A DNA stretch of 64,000 nt from Acholeplasmatales bacterium (GCA_003477305.1 DMTN01000042.1:56210-120209); one strand, 5' to 3'. Shown: positions 52,003 through 60,888, counted from the first letter of the stretch. Notes: generated from the sequence alone by a model not told the origin. Program-made: numbers and translations.

Positions 52003-52935
52003 TCACTCTTGTTCAATCTGATAATAGTCGAGCAGTTGCTTGTAGCGGTCTTGCCCGGTTTTGCATGTATCGATCAGATACCCGCGTTCATTTTGCCATT
52101 CCTTAAGGCCTCGATAGTAGAACATTTTAATGGTTTCGTCGATGATGAACGGAACAAATCCACGACGCAGACATTCTTTGAATGCGATCAGTCGCCCGAC
52201 TCTGCCGTTACCGTCCTGAAAGGGATGGATTGCTTCAAAATCGTGATGAAACGCAAGAATATCTTCGAACGTCACTCGAACGATGTTTTCATACGTTCCG
52301 ATCAGACTTGCCATCTTGCGTTCCACTGATTGCGGCGAGGCGGTCGCTGCGCCGCCGACCGTGTTCGGCCTTAGTTTGTAATCTCCGACCCGGAACCAGT
52401 CCTGAAGAGCATCACTCGTCCCGGTTTTGAGAATCCGATGAAGATCCTTGACCAACGATTCGGTCACCGGTTCCGATACGGTCTCGATCACATAGTCGAT
52501 GCACCGGAAGTGGTTCGTCGTTTCGATGACATCGTCGACGTTCACCGCTGTCGCCGCGTCGGCACTGATCGTATTCGTTTCGAAGATGTACCTGGTCTGG
52601 CTCTCGGAGAGTTTGCTGCCTTCGATGCGATTCGAGTTGTACGTCATTACGATTTGGGATTCGTGGTAGATTCCACCTTTGATTTTTTGATTTTGTTCCG
52701 CTTTCAATCGCTTCAACAGGGCGGAGGGATGAATGATGTTTTCGAACTCAAGGACTTCATCAACCGTACAGTTCAGGTAGCGGCAAATCGCATGGATCGT
52801 GGTAAGCGAAACATATTCGGACTTGGCGAACTTGGCTCGAGTCGTAGATGAAATCTTCAGGTCTTCGGTCAATTTCGAAATGGTCAACCCTTTCTTAGCC
52901 AGCAGGGTAAACAAACGGTCATAGCGAACAGACAT
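52003..52935 (-). CDS. HTH-Fic fusion protein with inhibitory motif
   Basis: 310 residues. An N-terminal XRE-like HTH (about 5-62), the N-terminal inhibitory motif SNRIEG at residues 101-106 ((S/T)xxxE(G/N) type), and the Fic core HPFQDGNGRVGR at 237-248. Fic proteins transfer AMP or other groups from nucleotides to target hydroxyls; this one should be auto-inhibited. It lies in an AT-rich pocket and could bind the palindrome upstream (52974-52995) to regulate itself. No separate antitoxin is needed. Confidence 0.9.
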   Translation of the reverse strand: MSVRYDRLFTLLAKKGLTISKLTEDLKISSTTRAKFAKSEYVSLTTIHAICRYLNCTVDEVLEFENIIHPSALLKRLKAEQNQKIKGGIYHESQIVMTYNSNRIEGSKLSESQTRYIFETNTISADAATAVNVDDVIETTNHFRCIDYVIETVSEPVTESLVKDLHRILKTGTSDALQDWFRVGDYKLRPNTVGGAATASPQSVERKMASLIGTYENIVRVTFEDILAFHHDFEAIHPFQDGNGRVGRLIAFKECLRRGFVPFIIDETIKMFYYRGLKEWQNERGYLIDTCKTGQDRYKQLLDYYQIEQE

Positions 52936-53045
52936 GATATCACCTCACAATGATTATATCATAATGTGTTTAGATATATAAACCTTTTTATATATTTTGT
53001 TTACTTTATTAAACTTAATATAATATAAATCCGCCACTGGGTGGC
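52936..53045. promoter_or_regulatory. AT-rich intergenic pocket with palindrome
   Basis: Far more AT-rich than anything else in the window. It contains the inverted repeat ATATATAAA/TTTATATAT at 52974-52982/52987-52995, upstream of the Fic gene, and no obvious terminator for SemiSWEET. Confidence 0.6.
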
Positions 53046-53327
53046 TTATCTCGCGCTACGCTTTTCCTTGACCCCGCTCGCGATCTTCGTGATGAGGATG
53101 ATGGAACTGAAGACGGCGGTCACGCCGTTGGAAAGGTAGATCGCCGGATTGTTCAAGGAGACTCCATAGGTGAACCAGAGCAGGATGCCGACGGTGAAGA
53201 GCAGATACATCCATAGCGAGATGCCGGATGTGTCCTTCGTCTTGATCGTCTTGTATGCCTGCGGGACGAAAGACACCGTCGTCAGGATCGCTGCGACATA
53301 CCCGATGTAATCGCCCACTTCAAACAC
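53046..53327 (-). CDS. SemiSWEET-like transporter
   Basis: 93 residues, three membrane helices, the size of bacterial SemiSWEET proteins, which work as dimers and move sugars down their gradient. The PQ motif is in ILTTVSFVPQAYK near residues 16-26. It overlaps the Nudix gene by 8 bases at its start. Substrate unproven. Confidence 0.85.
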   Translation of the reverse strand: MFEVGDYIGYVAAILTTVSFVPQAYKTIKTKDTSGISLWMYLLFTVGILLWFTYGVSLNNPAIYLSNGVTAVFSSIILITKIASGVKEKRSAR

Positions 53328-53904
53328 CTCGCTTTGTCTCTGGTTTCGCTAGTCCGCGGATTTTTTGGAACGCCTTCGCATAAATGGTTTTCATCCGCTC
53401 TTCGTCGACGTGGTCGAGGACCGTATCGATTGAAAACCAGCGGACGCCGGAGTTCTCGTCGGGCTTGATCTCAAGCTTGTCCGAATCATCCGCAACGAGC
53501 AGGTAGGTGACGTTCAGATGGAGATGATCGCCGACGAATTTCCCGCGTTTCATGTGATGATGGACATAGATGACGTCGAGCATGAATGGATCATTCGCAT
53601 ATGGGTGGATGGTTTTGACACCGGTCTCTTCTTTCGCTTCGCGGAGGGCGACGGAAAGGAAGTCGGGATCGCCGTCGTTGTGTCCGCCGACCCAAGACCA
53701 GGACTGATAAATATTGTGGAAAGCAAAAAGGACTTTCGTCATCGACGGGTCGACGACGATTGCCGAGGCGGTCAGATGGGCGACTTCGTTGGTACGCATA
53801 AGCGCATCCGGATTCCGTTCGAGGAAGGAAAGGATCGCCCGCTTGTCGGTTTCCTCCTGTTCGTTCGAGGGTCGATAGTTCTTGATCTGTTCGTACATCG
53901 TCAT
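53320..53904 (-). CDS. Nudix hydrolase
   Basis: 194 residues. Nudix box ending in REAKEETGV (about residues 88-96), with the GGHNDGDPDFLSVAL lead-in typical of a subgroup with a modified first half. It hydrolyses a nucleoside diphosphate linked compound. Its C-terminus overlaps the SemiSWEET start. Confidence 0.85.
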   Translation of the reverse strand: MTMYEQIKNYRPSNEQEETDKRAILSFLERNPDALMRTNEVAHLTASAIVVDPSMTKVLFAFHNIYQSWSWVGGHNDGDPDFLSVALREAKEETGVKTIHPYANDPFMLDVIYVHHHMKRGKFVGDHLHLNVTYLLVADDSDKLEIKPDENSGVRWFSIDTVLDHVDEERMKTIYAKAFQKIRGLAKPETKRGV

Positions 53905-53920
53905 CGGTCTCCTTGATGTT

Positions 53921-54781
53921 TCATGAAAGCATATAGATCAACGCGACGGCGACAGCCACGATCGACGCGCAATGATACAGCCACGGCTTCTTGAAAAGAA
54001 CGAGCAGGACCGTCGTCACGGCAATCGTCGCGACGGCGACACCGACGATCGCCATCGGCGCGTTCCTGAAGACGGCCCATCCGGAAAACAAGACGACCTC
54101 AAGCATCGCCGTCAAGATGACAGCCTTGGCGAGCGTGGACATCTTCGACCGTTCGATGTAGACATAAGCGAGCGCAAACGGACCGATGAGAATCATCCGC
54201 ACCATCCATTCGGAATACTCGAATCGAAAGAGCGCGACCGTGATGGCGTTCAGGACGGAAAACAGGATGTTTGCGCCCATCATGGCGAGATAGGCGGCGA
54301 CGCCGCCGATGAATAAAAGACCGAGCACCGGTAAGACGGTTTTGCCGAAAAATCCCGTCGGTTTCGGTCCGGTCGGCGAATTGCCGATCCGGTTTTCCAG
54401 AGGAAGAGATGGTCGTGCTTTTTGGTTTCTGGCGTATGTATAGGTGAGTTCGAAAGCGAGACAGATGGCGAAAACGACCACCGTCGCGATGAATCCCAAG
54501 AACGCCGGTCCGGATGCTTCATCCATGCATCCGTCTTCAGGCAGACAGGGTCCGTTGCGAATTTCATAACGGATGATGCCGTACACGATGATGGCCGTCG
54601 GAACGGCGGGAATCATCACCGGCAGAAACGATACCCATCCGTAGCCTTTCCGTTTCGCGATGATCCGAGCTCCGAAGACGACAGCGAAAAGACCGACGAT
54701 CGCGACGACGTAAAAAAGGCGGCTGAAACCCCACCACCAGGTGGCAAGGCTTGTATTCATCTCGAGTCCATCAATCATCAT
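53921..54781 (-). CDS. Membrane protein, about 8 helices, unknown
   Basis: 286 residues from an ATG at 54781; other starts (54787 to 54760) are possible. It has at least seven or eight hydrophobic segments and a polar middle loop with PCLPEDGC in the second extracellular loop. No family recognised. It is followed by the Nudix/SemiSWEET genes in the same direction after 16 bases, and a cotranscript is possible. Confidence 0.55.
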   Translation of the reverse strand: MMIDGLEMNTSLATWWWGFSRLFYVVAIVGLFAVVFGARIIAKRKGYGWVSFLPVMIPAVPTAIIVYGIIRYEIRNGPCLPEDGCMDEASGPAFLGFIATVVVFAICLAFELTYTYARNQKARPSLPLENRIGNSPTGPKPTGFFGKTVLPVLGLLFIGGVAAYLAMMGANILFSVLNAITVALFRFEYSEWMVRMILIGPFALAYVYIERSKMSTLAKAVILTAMLEVVLFSGWAVFRNAPMAIVGVAVATIAVTTVLLVLFKKPWLYHCASIVAVAVALIYMLS

Positions 54782-54825
54782 CCACATTCCCTTCGTTCCG
54801 CTGTCCGAAGCAACGATTCCGGTCT

Positions 54826-55296
54826 TCAGCGGATGTCGTACTTCAGGACTTGTTCGTCATCATCCCGTTTGCCGGTGTCGATGAATCCGTAGTTCAGATA
54901 GAACCGGTAGGGCATCGGTGCGTCCGTGTCGCAGGATAGATACAGGGACTTCTTTCCCTCGACGCGTCCTTTTTCGACCAGCATATCGAGTACTGTTTTC
55001 CCATACCCCTTCCCCTGATGAGGTCCGGCGATCATCAAGCGCCAAAGATACATCGCGGGACGGTCCGCTTCCGGGATGTGGTCGTCCGGATGCAGGTGCA
55101 GCATGATGAACCCGATCGGTTCTTCGCCGTTGTAGACCGCGCGCGGCCAGGCGTCATTGAGGTTGACATAGGCCTGCGCAAGCGACTTCACATTCGAAGC
55201 CACGCACTTTTTCTGCGCATCGGAAAGCGTATCGCTCAGCTGCCAGACGGCCTTGAGATTCTCATTCGTCACTTCTTTGAAAAGCAATGATTCCAT
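54826..55296 (-). CDS. GNAT acetyltransferase, BltD/SpeG-like
   Basis: 156 residues. Acetyl-CoA loop HQGKGYGKTVLDML near residue 93, then LSCDTDAPMPYRFYLNYGF. Resembles spermine/spermidine or diamine acetyltransferases (PAIA/BltD type). Polyamine acetylation is a reasonable guess. Single gene. Confidence 0.82.
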   Translation of the reverse strand: MESLLFKEVTNENLKAVWQLSDTLSDAQKKCVASNVKSLAQAYVNLNDAWPRAVYNGEEPIGFIMLHLHPDDHIPEADRPAMYLWRLMIAGPHQGKGYGKTVLDMLVEKGRVEGKKSLYLSCDTDAPMPYRFYLNYGFIDTGKRDDDEQVLKYDIR

Positions 55297-55338
55297 TCGT
55301 TTTCTCCCTTCCTCGCGCGCTCTCTTGGCGTAGCGGGC

Positions 55339-56148
55339 TCAGTATTGCAAACAAACGATGATCCATTCGGCGAAATCGACGAACCCGAGTTTGTGATAGA
55401 TCGTCGCGGCCTTGGGATTTTCGAAGAACAGCACGGGCGCGATGTCCCGCTCGAGCAGGTTTTGGCAAAGCATGGCGACGACGCTCGTCGCCAATCCCTT
55501 CCCGCGGTAGGCGGGCAGGGTGAAGACGCCGCCGATCATCGCGGCTTTTCGGCTGACGGCGATGGTGTTGGCGTTGGCGATCACGACGCCGTCAGCTTCG
55601 ATGATGAAATGCGTGGAAAATCCGTCCGTCATCTTCGCTTTCGACAAACGGATCCGCGCTTCGAGGGAATCCGTGAGCATCGATCGGAATTCTTCGATTT
55701 GAAACATCGAACGGACGATCCGTTCCGCGTCGTCGGGGGCGGCGATGCGGGCCGGCATCAGACGAAACGCCGGGGCGATCATTTGTCGCATCCTCGCCAT
55801 CTTCATCGGACGGATTTCGGCATCGGCGGGAAGCTCTTCCTTCAAGTACGAAAAACAGGCTCCCGAGCAATTCAAAAACGTCCCGTCGTGCGCCTGCACG
55901 ATCTTCCAAACGGATGCGCGATCATAGTCGTTCGTTTCGCTGTGAAGCAGGAAGTTGCGATGATACCGGAGCAAAACGGTCTTGAGTTTCCCTTCGGAAG
56001 TCTCCTCGATCCAAACGTCGATGAAATCGTTGTCCAGTCCGTAGAATTCCAGATCACCGATCAAAAACAGATTCAGTTCCGGTTCCTTCCTCGCGAAGGC
56101 GAGGATGCCGGCGATATCCGAGGCATCGCCCTGTCGAAACATCTTCAT
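55339..56148 (-). CDS. GNAT family acetyltransferase, FR47-like
   Basis: 269 residues from the ATG at 56148. A long N-terminal half without known motif, then the C-terminal GNAT: GGVFTLPAYRGKGLATSVVAML near residue 210 and NPKAATIYHKLGF. The substrate is unknown. Similar two-part proteins act on amino acid or tRNA-like substrates in other Bacilli; nothing here shows which. Confidence 0.78.
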   Translation of the reverse strand: MKMFRQGDASDIAGILAFARKEPELNLFLIGDLEFYGLDNDFIDVWIEETSEGKLKTVLLRYHRNFLLHSETNDYDRASVWKIVQAHDGTFLNCSGACFSYLKEELPADAEIRPMKMARMRQMIAPAFRLMPARIAAPDDAERIVRSMFQIEEFRSMLTDSLEARIRLSKAKMTDGFSTHFIIEADGVVIANANTIAVSRKAAMIGGVFTLPAYRGKGLATSVVAMLCQNLLERDIAPVLFFENPKAATIYHKLGFVDFAEWIIVCLQY

Positions 56149-56307
56149 CACCGACCCTTGAAAAAGTGAATTACTCAAAGGATACATCGCCTTTCCGGAA
56201 AAATCAAGTACCGGCGGCGTTTCCGGCCGTTTCGTGTCGAATGTGACCCCAAGTGCGACCCGATGGGGCTCGTCTCAGCAAAATCCCCATCATCCGGACC
56301 AATCAAA

Positions 56308-56341
56308 AGCGGCGCCTTCGGAAAGGATCCGAAGCGCCGCT
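56308..56341 (-). terminator. GC-rich hairpin after L25 gene
   Basis: A 13-bp stem with one bulge, 56308-56321/56329-56341, followed by TTTTGATT on the minus strand. Confidence 0.65.
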
Positions 56342-56404
56342 CGATGGATGTGACATTCCCTTGATGCAAATGCGTCACCCCGTCGAAACGGAGGATCCTT
56401 GACG

Positions 56405-57019
56405 CTATTTCTCTTCCTTGACCTTGGCCTTGGGTTCTTCGACGACCGGTTCCTCCGTCGAGATGACGACGGGTTCTTCGACGACTTCGGCGGCTCTCTG
56501 TTCGGTGACATGGATCAGCATCTGATCCGGGTCGTCGATGATCCGGATGCCCGCCGGGAACTTGACGTCCCGGACACGGACCGCGTCTTTCGCTTTAAGA
56601 TTCGTGATGTCGACGTCGACGCGGGCGACCCCGCTGCCGGCTTCGTATTCGACCTCGATGTCGCCGCTGACGATTTGGACGATGAAGCCCGCACGCTCGA
56701 CGATATCGCGGCCGATGATGTGCAGCGGCACCTTTGCGGAAATCATGTCGCCCTTTTCAACCTGCAGGAGCTCCACGTTCAAGATGTGGCTGCGGTTGAT
56801 GATGTCTTTCTGGATGTGCTTGATGTAGACCGAATGATCGGTTTTTCCCAGCGTCACCGTGAATGTCTGGGTCAATCCGTTCTTTTTGAAGATTTCCAAC
56901 AGTTCATGTTCGTCCATTTGGATGGAGACCGAATCGATCGATCTGCCGAACAGGACTCCCGGCACCTTTTTCATTTTTCTGACGACTTGCAGACTCTCGG
57001 TTCGCTTTTCGACTTTCAT
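56405..57019 (-). CDS. rplY: 50S ribosomal protein L25/general stress protein Ctc
   Basis: 204 residues. N-terminal 5S rRNA-binding L25 domain (about 1-90, with VPGVLFGRSIDSVSIQM) and a C-terminal TL5-type domain (about 95-175), then an acidic/proline tail EEPVVEEPKAKVKEEK. Binds 5S rRNA in the large subunit. In Bacilli the Ctc form is stress-linked. A standard promoter is at 57120-57148. Confidence 0.93.
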   Translation of the reverse strand: MKVEKRTESLQVVRKMKKVPGVLFGRSIDSVSIQMDEHELLEIFKKNGLTQTFTVTLGKTDHSVYIKHIQKDIINRSHILNVELLQVEKGDMISAKVPLHIIGRDIVERAGFIVQIVSGDIEVEYEAGSGVARVDVDITNLKAKDAVRVRDVKFPAGIRIIDDPDQMLIHVTEQRAAEVVEEPVVISTEEPVVEEPKAKVKEEK

Positions 57020-57119
57020 ATTAATGCCCCTCTCACTATGTGATTGTTTCTGGTTTCGTTTGACCCCGGATCGAAGACCGCATTCGAAAAATCAAATGCG
57101 TGGATCATGACGTCTATCA

Positions 57120-57148
57120 ATTATACCACTTGAGCGATCGATTTACAA
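57120..57148 (-). promoter_or_regulatory. Promoter of rplY/ctc
   Basis: Minus strand TTGTAA (57143-57148), 17-base spacer ending in TGG, TATAAT (57120-57125), an extended -10 promoter with a fair -35. Confidence 0.75.
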
Positions 57149-57219
57149 CGGTACCAGAAGGTTCGCACGCGATAAATCGGGTCAATCGGTGACAAATGAT
57201 GCATTCCTTTCGCCGATGA

Positions 57220-57747
57220 TCATCGGCTGCGGATCGGGTGGTATTCTTCCTCCAGCAGACTATAAAACCATTGATCGGCCCATTGTCCGCGCCATGGCAA
57301 TTCCCTGCGGAAGACGCCTTCCCTTTTCATTCCGACCCGATCCAAGACCTTGGACGAATCCGCATTGAAACTGTTCACCATCGCGACGACTTTGTGGGCC
57401 CCCCATTGCGTGAATGCGTACTCCAGCGCGATCCTGACGGCTTCGATGCAATATCCTTTGCGCCGATAGGCGGGAAACAATGCATATCCGAGTTCCCAGC
57501 TCTGCCGCTCTTTGACATACCAATGGATGTGCAGTTCGCCGATGACGGTCCTATCCGCGTCTAGTAGACAAATCAGGTATTGTCGATAGGATGTGCCGGC
57601 CATTCTGCGTCGGATGGTGTCTTCGACTTCGGTCAAGTCGGTCGGGATGTCATCTTCGTATTCCCAGAGGTCGCGATCCGTCTTGATGCGCGCCAGCCGC
57701 TCGATGTCTTGTTCTCCGCAAAGCCTGAGTTCCACTCTCTTGTCCAT
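57220..57747 (-). CDS. GNAT family acetyltransferase, RimJ/RimL type
   Basis: 175 residues from the ATG at 57747 (GGGG upstream); longer upstream reading is noncoding. RimJ-like core: LGYALFPAYRRKGYCIEAV near residue 95 and NADSSKVLDRVGMKREGVFR. Usually ribosomal-protein or antibiotic acetylation; substrate unknown. Single gene. Confidence 0.85.
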   Translation of the reverse strand: MDKRVELRLCGEQDIERLARIKTDRDLWEYEDDIPTDLTEVEDTIRRRMAGTSYRQYLICLLDADRTVIGELHIHWYVKERQSWELGYALFPAYRRKGYCIEAVRIALEYAFTQWGAHKVVAMVNSFNADSSKVLDRVGMKREGVFRRELPWRGQWADQWFYSLLEEEYHPIRSR

Positions 57748-57804
57748 CGTGATACCCCGATCGTCTTTGTCCCGGTCGTCGCGTTCCCGCGGACACATAC
57801 GCAT

Positions 57805-57833
57805 ATTATAAGCGGAAGTCCGCGCAATATCAA
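57805..57833 (-). promoter_or_regulatory. Promoter of GNAT gene with palindromic spacer
   Basis: Minus strand TTGATA (57828-57833), 17-base spacer, TATAAT (57805-57810). The spacer holds the palindrome GCGGAAGTCCGC (57812-57823, GCGGA/TCCGC around AG), so a regulator could bind there. Confidence 0.65.
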
Positions 57834-57980
57834 TGCTCATTCGGCGACCCCGATGCCGGAGCACGTTTGGTTCGCATCGTTTTCGCCTTTTTCGTGACGC
57901 ATTCATTCGATTCGAAAGACGCGTCGCGGCGGTCGGAAAAGATGCGGTTTCATCTTTGAAAAAAATATTGCAAATGTCTG

Positions 57981-58022
57981 TTGACAACCATTATCGTGTA
58001 TGATAATATAATCATCGATGAT
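57981..58022 (+). promoter_or_regulatory. Promoter/operator of the ArsR-ABC operon
   Basis: TTGACA (57981-57986), 17-base spacer, TAATAT (58004-58009) overlapping TATAAT (58007-58012). Palindrome TTATC-GTGTAT-GATAA (57991-58006) covers the spacer; ATCATCGATGAT (58011-58022) follows the -10. GATAA appears three times between 58002 and 58050. The ArsR-type regulator downstream likely binds here. Confidence 0.75.
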
Positions 58023-58059
58023 AACATTACAAAGTTCGATAACAAAGGAGGCTTTACCA

Positions 58060-58614
58060 ATGAATACCGAAGCCATCAAAAGCATGATGAATCCCGTGAG
58101 GATCAAAATCATCCGCGAAATCACGCTGAAGGGCAGCGCGACGACAAAAGAGATCCAGGAAATCTGTCAGGACATCCCTCAGGCCTCGCTGTACCGCCAC
58201 ATCCAGAATCTGCTCAACAACGACATCCTCAAAGTAATCTCGGAGAATAAAGTCAGGGGAATTCACGAAAAGGTATACGCCATCAAGGAAAATCCGTCCC
58301 AGGAGATCAATCAGCATCTCGATCAGGTCACCAAGGAAGATATCTCCCAGCTTTTCACCCTGTTCATGGTCAGTCTGCTCGCCGACGTCGAAACGTATCT
58401 CGATCGGGTTCCCCGTTTCAATCTCGTCGAAAGCATGATCGGATTCCAAAGTTCCTCGGCGTATCTGTCGGATCAGGAACTCATCGAACTGATGAAGGAG
58501 ATCAGCGTCGCGATCACCCGACGCATGAACAACCCCTGCACGCCGGAACGAACCTTGCGGAAAATCTCGACCGTCACGACATCCGCCGTCAAAGATCATG
58601 GAGACCCGAAATGA
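58060..58614 (+). CDS. ArsR-type winged-helix regulator
   Basis: 184 residues from the ATG at 58060 (AAAGGAGG upstream). N-terminal winged helix with MMNPVRIKIIREITLKGSA, then QASLYRHIQNLLNNDIL as recognition region, and a C-terminal helical domain to about 184 that would sense the signal. It recalls the ArsR/HTH_20 type with a C-terminal dimer domain. It is first in the operon with a small protein, PLDc_N protein and ABC transporter; it probably controls them. Confidence 0.85.
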   Translation: MNTEAIKSMMNPVRIKIIREITLKGSATTKEIQEICQDIPQASLYRHIQNLLNNDILKVISENKVRGIHEKVYAIKENPSQEINQHLDQVTKEDISQLFTLFMVSLLADVETYLDRVPRFNLVESMIGFQSSSAYLSDQELIELMKEISVAITRRMNNPCTPERTLRKISTVTTSAVKDHGDPK

Positions 58615-58817
58615 GCTTCGATCCGATCCGTTCGTCCGAACCGACGATTCATCGCAAACCCGGCGTCGGCATGTGGGTCATGCCGATCAACCAACTGCAG
58701 GATTTCTACGACTATAGCAAGGAAGAGCGTTCCCAGAGCGGGAGCGGATTCATCGCCGTCCCCTCCGTCATCTTCTCCGATATCGATCACCGTTCGGACG
58801 AATTCGGTCTGTACTGA
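58611..58817 (+). CDS. Hypothetical protein, 68 residues
   Basis: Starts with ATGA overlap to the regulator stop. No signal peptide or membrane helix; a WVMPINQLQDFYDYSKEE segment is the only feature. It is likely translated because of the coupling, but no family is known. It is 60 bases before the PLDc_N gene. Confidence 0.5.
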   Translation: MSFDPIRSSEPTIHRKPGVGMWVMPINQLQDFYDYSKEERSQSGSGFIAVPSVIFSDIDHRSDEFGLY

Positions 58818-58877
58818 CGCATCCCGGGTTGACGATTCATCACAAATAACGAACTCGAATAGGAACAAGGAGGACAT

Positions 58878-59093
58878 ATGCCACTACAAGAACTGCTGCC
58901 ATTGCTGATTCCGCTGATTGTCGTACAACTCACCATGCAGGTGGTCGCGCTGATCAACCTGAAACACAAAACGAAAGTACGTTTCGGAAACAAACTCGTC
59001 TGGGTTCTCATCATCGTCTTCGGCACGATGCTCGGAAGCATCCTCTATTTCATCCTTGGAGGCGTTGCCGATGAAGACGGCGGTAACGATTAG
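58878..59093 (+). CDS. PLDc_N (YxlE-like) membrane protein
   Basis: 71 residues, two membrane helices: LPLLIPLIVVQLTMQVVALINL and NKLVWVLIIVFGTMLGSILYFILGG. This is the phospholipase D-nuclease N-terminal domain shared by YxlD/YxlE, which sit beside ABC transporters (yxlFG) in Bacillus. It overlaps the ATPase start by 23 bases and likely modulates the transporter. Confidence 0.85.
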   Translation: MPLQELLPLLIPLIVVQLTMQVVALINLKHKTKVRFGNKLVWVLIIVFGTMLGSILYFILGGVADEDGGND

Positions 59094-60000
59094 GAACCTG
59101 GTCAAGACCTTCGGCGACGTGTGCGCCGTCAATCACCTCAATCTCGACGTTCCCGAGGGTTCCATCTACGGCTTTTTGGGACCCAACGGTTCGGGAAAGA
59201 CGACCACCTTGAAAATGCTCGTCGGCATGACCGAACCCGATTCCGGCGAGATTGAACTCTTCGGGAACAAAGTCGTCTACGGAAACGACGCATTTCGCGA
59301 AGACATCGGCTTTCTGCCGGACGTTCCCGGTTTCTATGACTGGATGACGGCCAAGGAATTCCTGCAGTTCAGCGGCTCGTTGTATCACATCGATCCGTCC
59401 GTCCTTCAGCCGCGGATCCAGGAACTGCTGACGATGGTCGGACTGACGAAGAGCGCCAACAAGCGCATCGGCGGTTTTTCGCGGGGAATGAAACAGCGTC
59501 TGGGAATCGCCCAGGCCCTTGTCAACGATCCCAAGATCATCCTGTTGGACGAACCGGTTTCCGCGCTCGATCCGATCGGACGAAAAGAAGTCATGGAAAT
59601 CATCGGCAAACTTGCCGGCAAAGTCACGGTCTTCTTCTCCACCCACATTCTTGCGGATGTGGAGCGGATCTGCGACCGCGTCATCATCATCAAGGATGGC
59701 AAGGCCCTTTTGGAGGATTCCATCGACAACATCCATGCGATGAGCGGCGCGCGGAACATCGAAATGGAATTTGAAAACGGCGGAACGGTTCCGTTCGGAG
59801 CCTGGCTCGAAACCAAACCATGGGTCGAATCGCTCGCCATCGAGAACCGGAGAATCCTTCTCAAGGTCGGCGACCTGCAGATCGCCCGAACGGAAATCCT
59901 ACAGCGTGTCAGCGAACAGGGGCTTCTTCTCAAGAAATTCGTGATCGCGGAACCGACGTTGGAAGACATCTTCATCAAGGCGGTGAACGCCCATGCTTAA
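59071..60000 (+). CDS. ABC transporter ATPase (YxlF-like)
   Basis: 309 residues from the ATG at 59071 (GGAGGCG upstream). Walker A GPNGSGKTTTLKML near residue 35, signature FSRGMKQRL, Walker B ILLDEPVSALDP. C-terminal extension of 90 residues as in drug or bacteriocin-immunity ABC ATPases. It couples to the permease gene that overlaps by 8 bases. Confidence 0.93.
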   Translation: MKTAVTIRNLVKTFGDVCAVNHLNLDVPEGSIYGFLGPNGSGKTTTLKMLVGMTEPDSGEIELFGNKVVYGNDAFREDIGFLPDVPGFYDWMTAKEFLQFSGSLYHIDPSVLQPRIQELLTMVGLTKSANKRIGGFSRGMKQRLGIAQALVNDPKIILLDEPVSALDPIGRKEVMEIIGKLAGKVTVFFSTHILADVERICDRVIIIKDGKALLEDSIDNIHAMSGARNIEMEFENGGTVPFGAWLETKPWVESLAIENRRILLKVGDLQIARTEILQRVSEQGLLLKKFVIAEPTLEDIFIKAVNAHA

Positions 60001-60751
60001 TGTCAGCTTCCTCAAGAAGGAAATCAAGGAATCCGTCAAGACATCCAGGATTCTCATTCTGCTCGCGCTCTTCGTCTTTTTCGCGATCGTCAGCTCGCTG
60101 ACCGCACGATATATGAACGAACTCCTATCCCTCATGTCCACCGATATCATCATCACTTTCCCGGAACCGACCTTGACGGACGCATGGATGCAGTTCTTCA
60201 AAAACACCAGTTCGCTCTGTCTTATCGTCTACCTGATCATGATGACGGGAACTGTCGCGCAAGAAAAAGCGAAGGGCTCGATCATGCTGGTTCTGACCAA
60301 GCGCGTCTCACGCTTCAATTTTCTCTTTTCCAAGTTCGTCGGCGGCGTCGTGATCTTCTCCGTCTGCTATGCCGCATCGATTTTGGTCAGCGGCCTCTAT
60401 ACCCAGATTTTGTTCAGCGGATTCGCATATGACGGTTTAGGCATGTCGCTATTGCTGTTCTGGATGATGGGGGTCTTCTTCACGGCGGTGGCGGTGTTCG
60501 CCAGCGTGATATCCAAAACGCCGACGACGGCCGCGCTCCTTGGATTCGCCGCCTATGCGCTGTTCTCGATTTTGAACACGATCCGGGGCTTCTCGCAATA
60601 CAACCCCGCCGGAGCTTCGGCCTTGGTCAACGAAATCCTGCAAGGCGGTTCGACGACATCGAGTCAACTCATCTGCCTGGCCGTCACGGCAGTCGCCGCG
60701 ATCCTCATGTTTTCGGCCGGCTACGGCGTTTTCAAAAAACAGGAAATCTGA
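59993..60751 (+). CDS. ABC-2 type permease (YxlG-like)
   Basis: 252 residues, six membrane helices and a large first extracellular loop (about 40-70). Typical ABC2 membrane shape: GTVAQEKAKGSIMLVLTKRVSR near residue 90. Exports or extrudes a toxic or envelope-active compound; substrate unknown. Confidence 0.88.
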   Translation: MLNVSFLKKEIKESVKTSRILILLALFVFFAIVSSLTARYMNELLSLMSTDIIITFPEPTLTDAWMQFFKNTSSLCLIVYLIMMTGTVAQEKAKGSIMLVLTKRVSRFNFLFSKFVGGVVIFSVCYAASILVSGLYTQILFSGFAYDGLGMSLLLFWMMGVFFTAVAVFASVISKTPTTAALLGFAAYALFSILNTIRGFSQYNPAGASALVNEILQGGSTTSSQLICLAVTAVAAILMFSAGYGVFKKQEI

Positions 60752-60806
60752 TTTCGACCGCGATCGTCGCCGATGTCGCAAATGGGACGAAAACCCAAAC
60801 AAACAT

Positions 60807-60849
60807 AAAACGGAAATCATCACGAGCCCATGATGATTTCCGTTTTTTT
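60807..60849. terminator. Terminator of the ArsR-ABC operon
   Basis: A 16-bp stem, 60807-60822/60831-60846, with an 8-base loop and T run. A-rich left side may make it bidirectional, ending the EFR1 gene on the minus strand too. Confidence 0.9.
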
Positions 60850-60888
60850 GTTCGGCGGAAGAAGGATGTTGCTGCTACTGCGGCATTT

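Noticed and set aside
58596..58877. 93-codon minus-strand frame opposite the 68-residue protein
   Set aside because: No start signal and no motif; the plus-strand gene is translationally coupled to the regulator.
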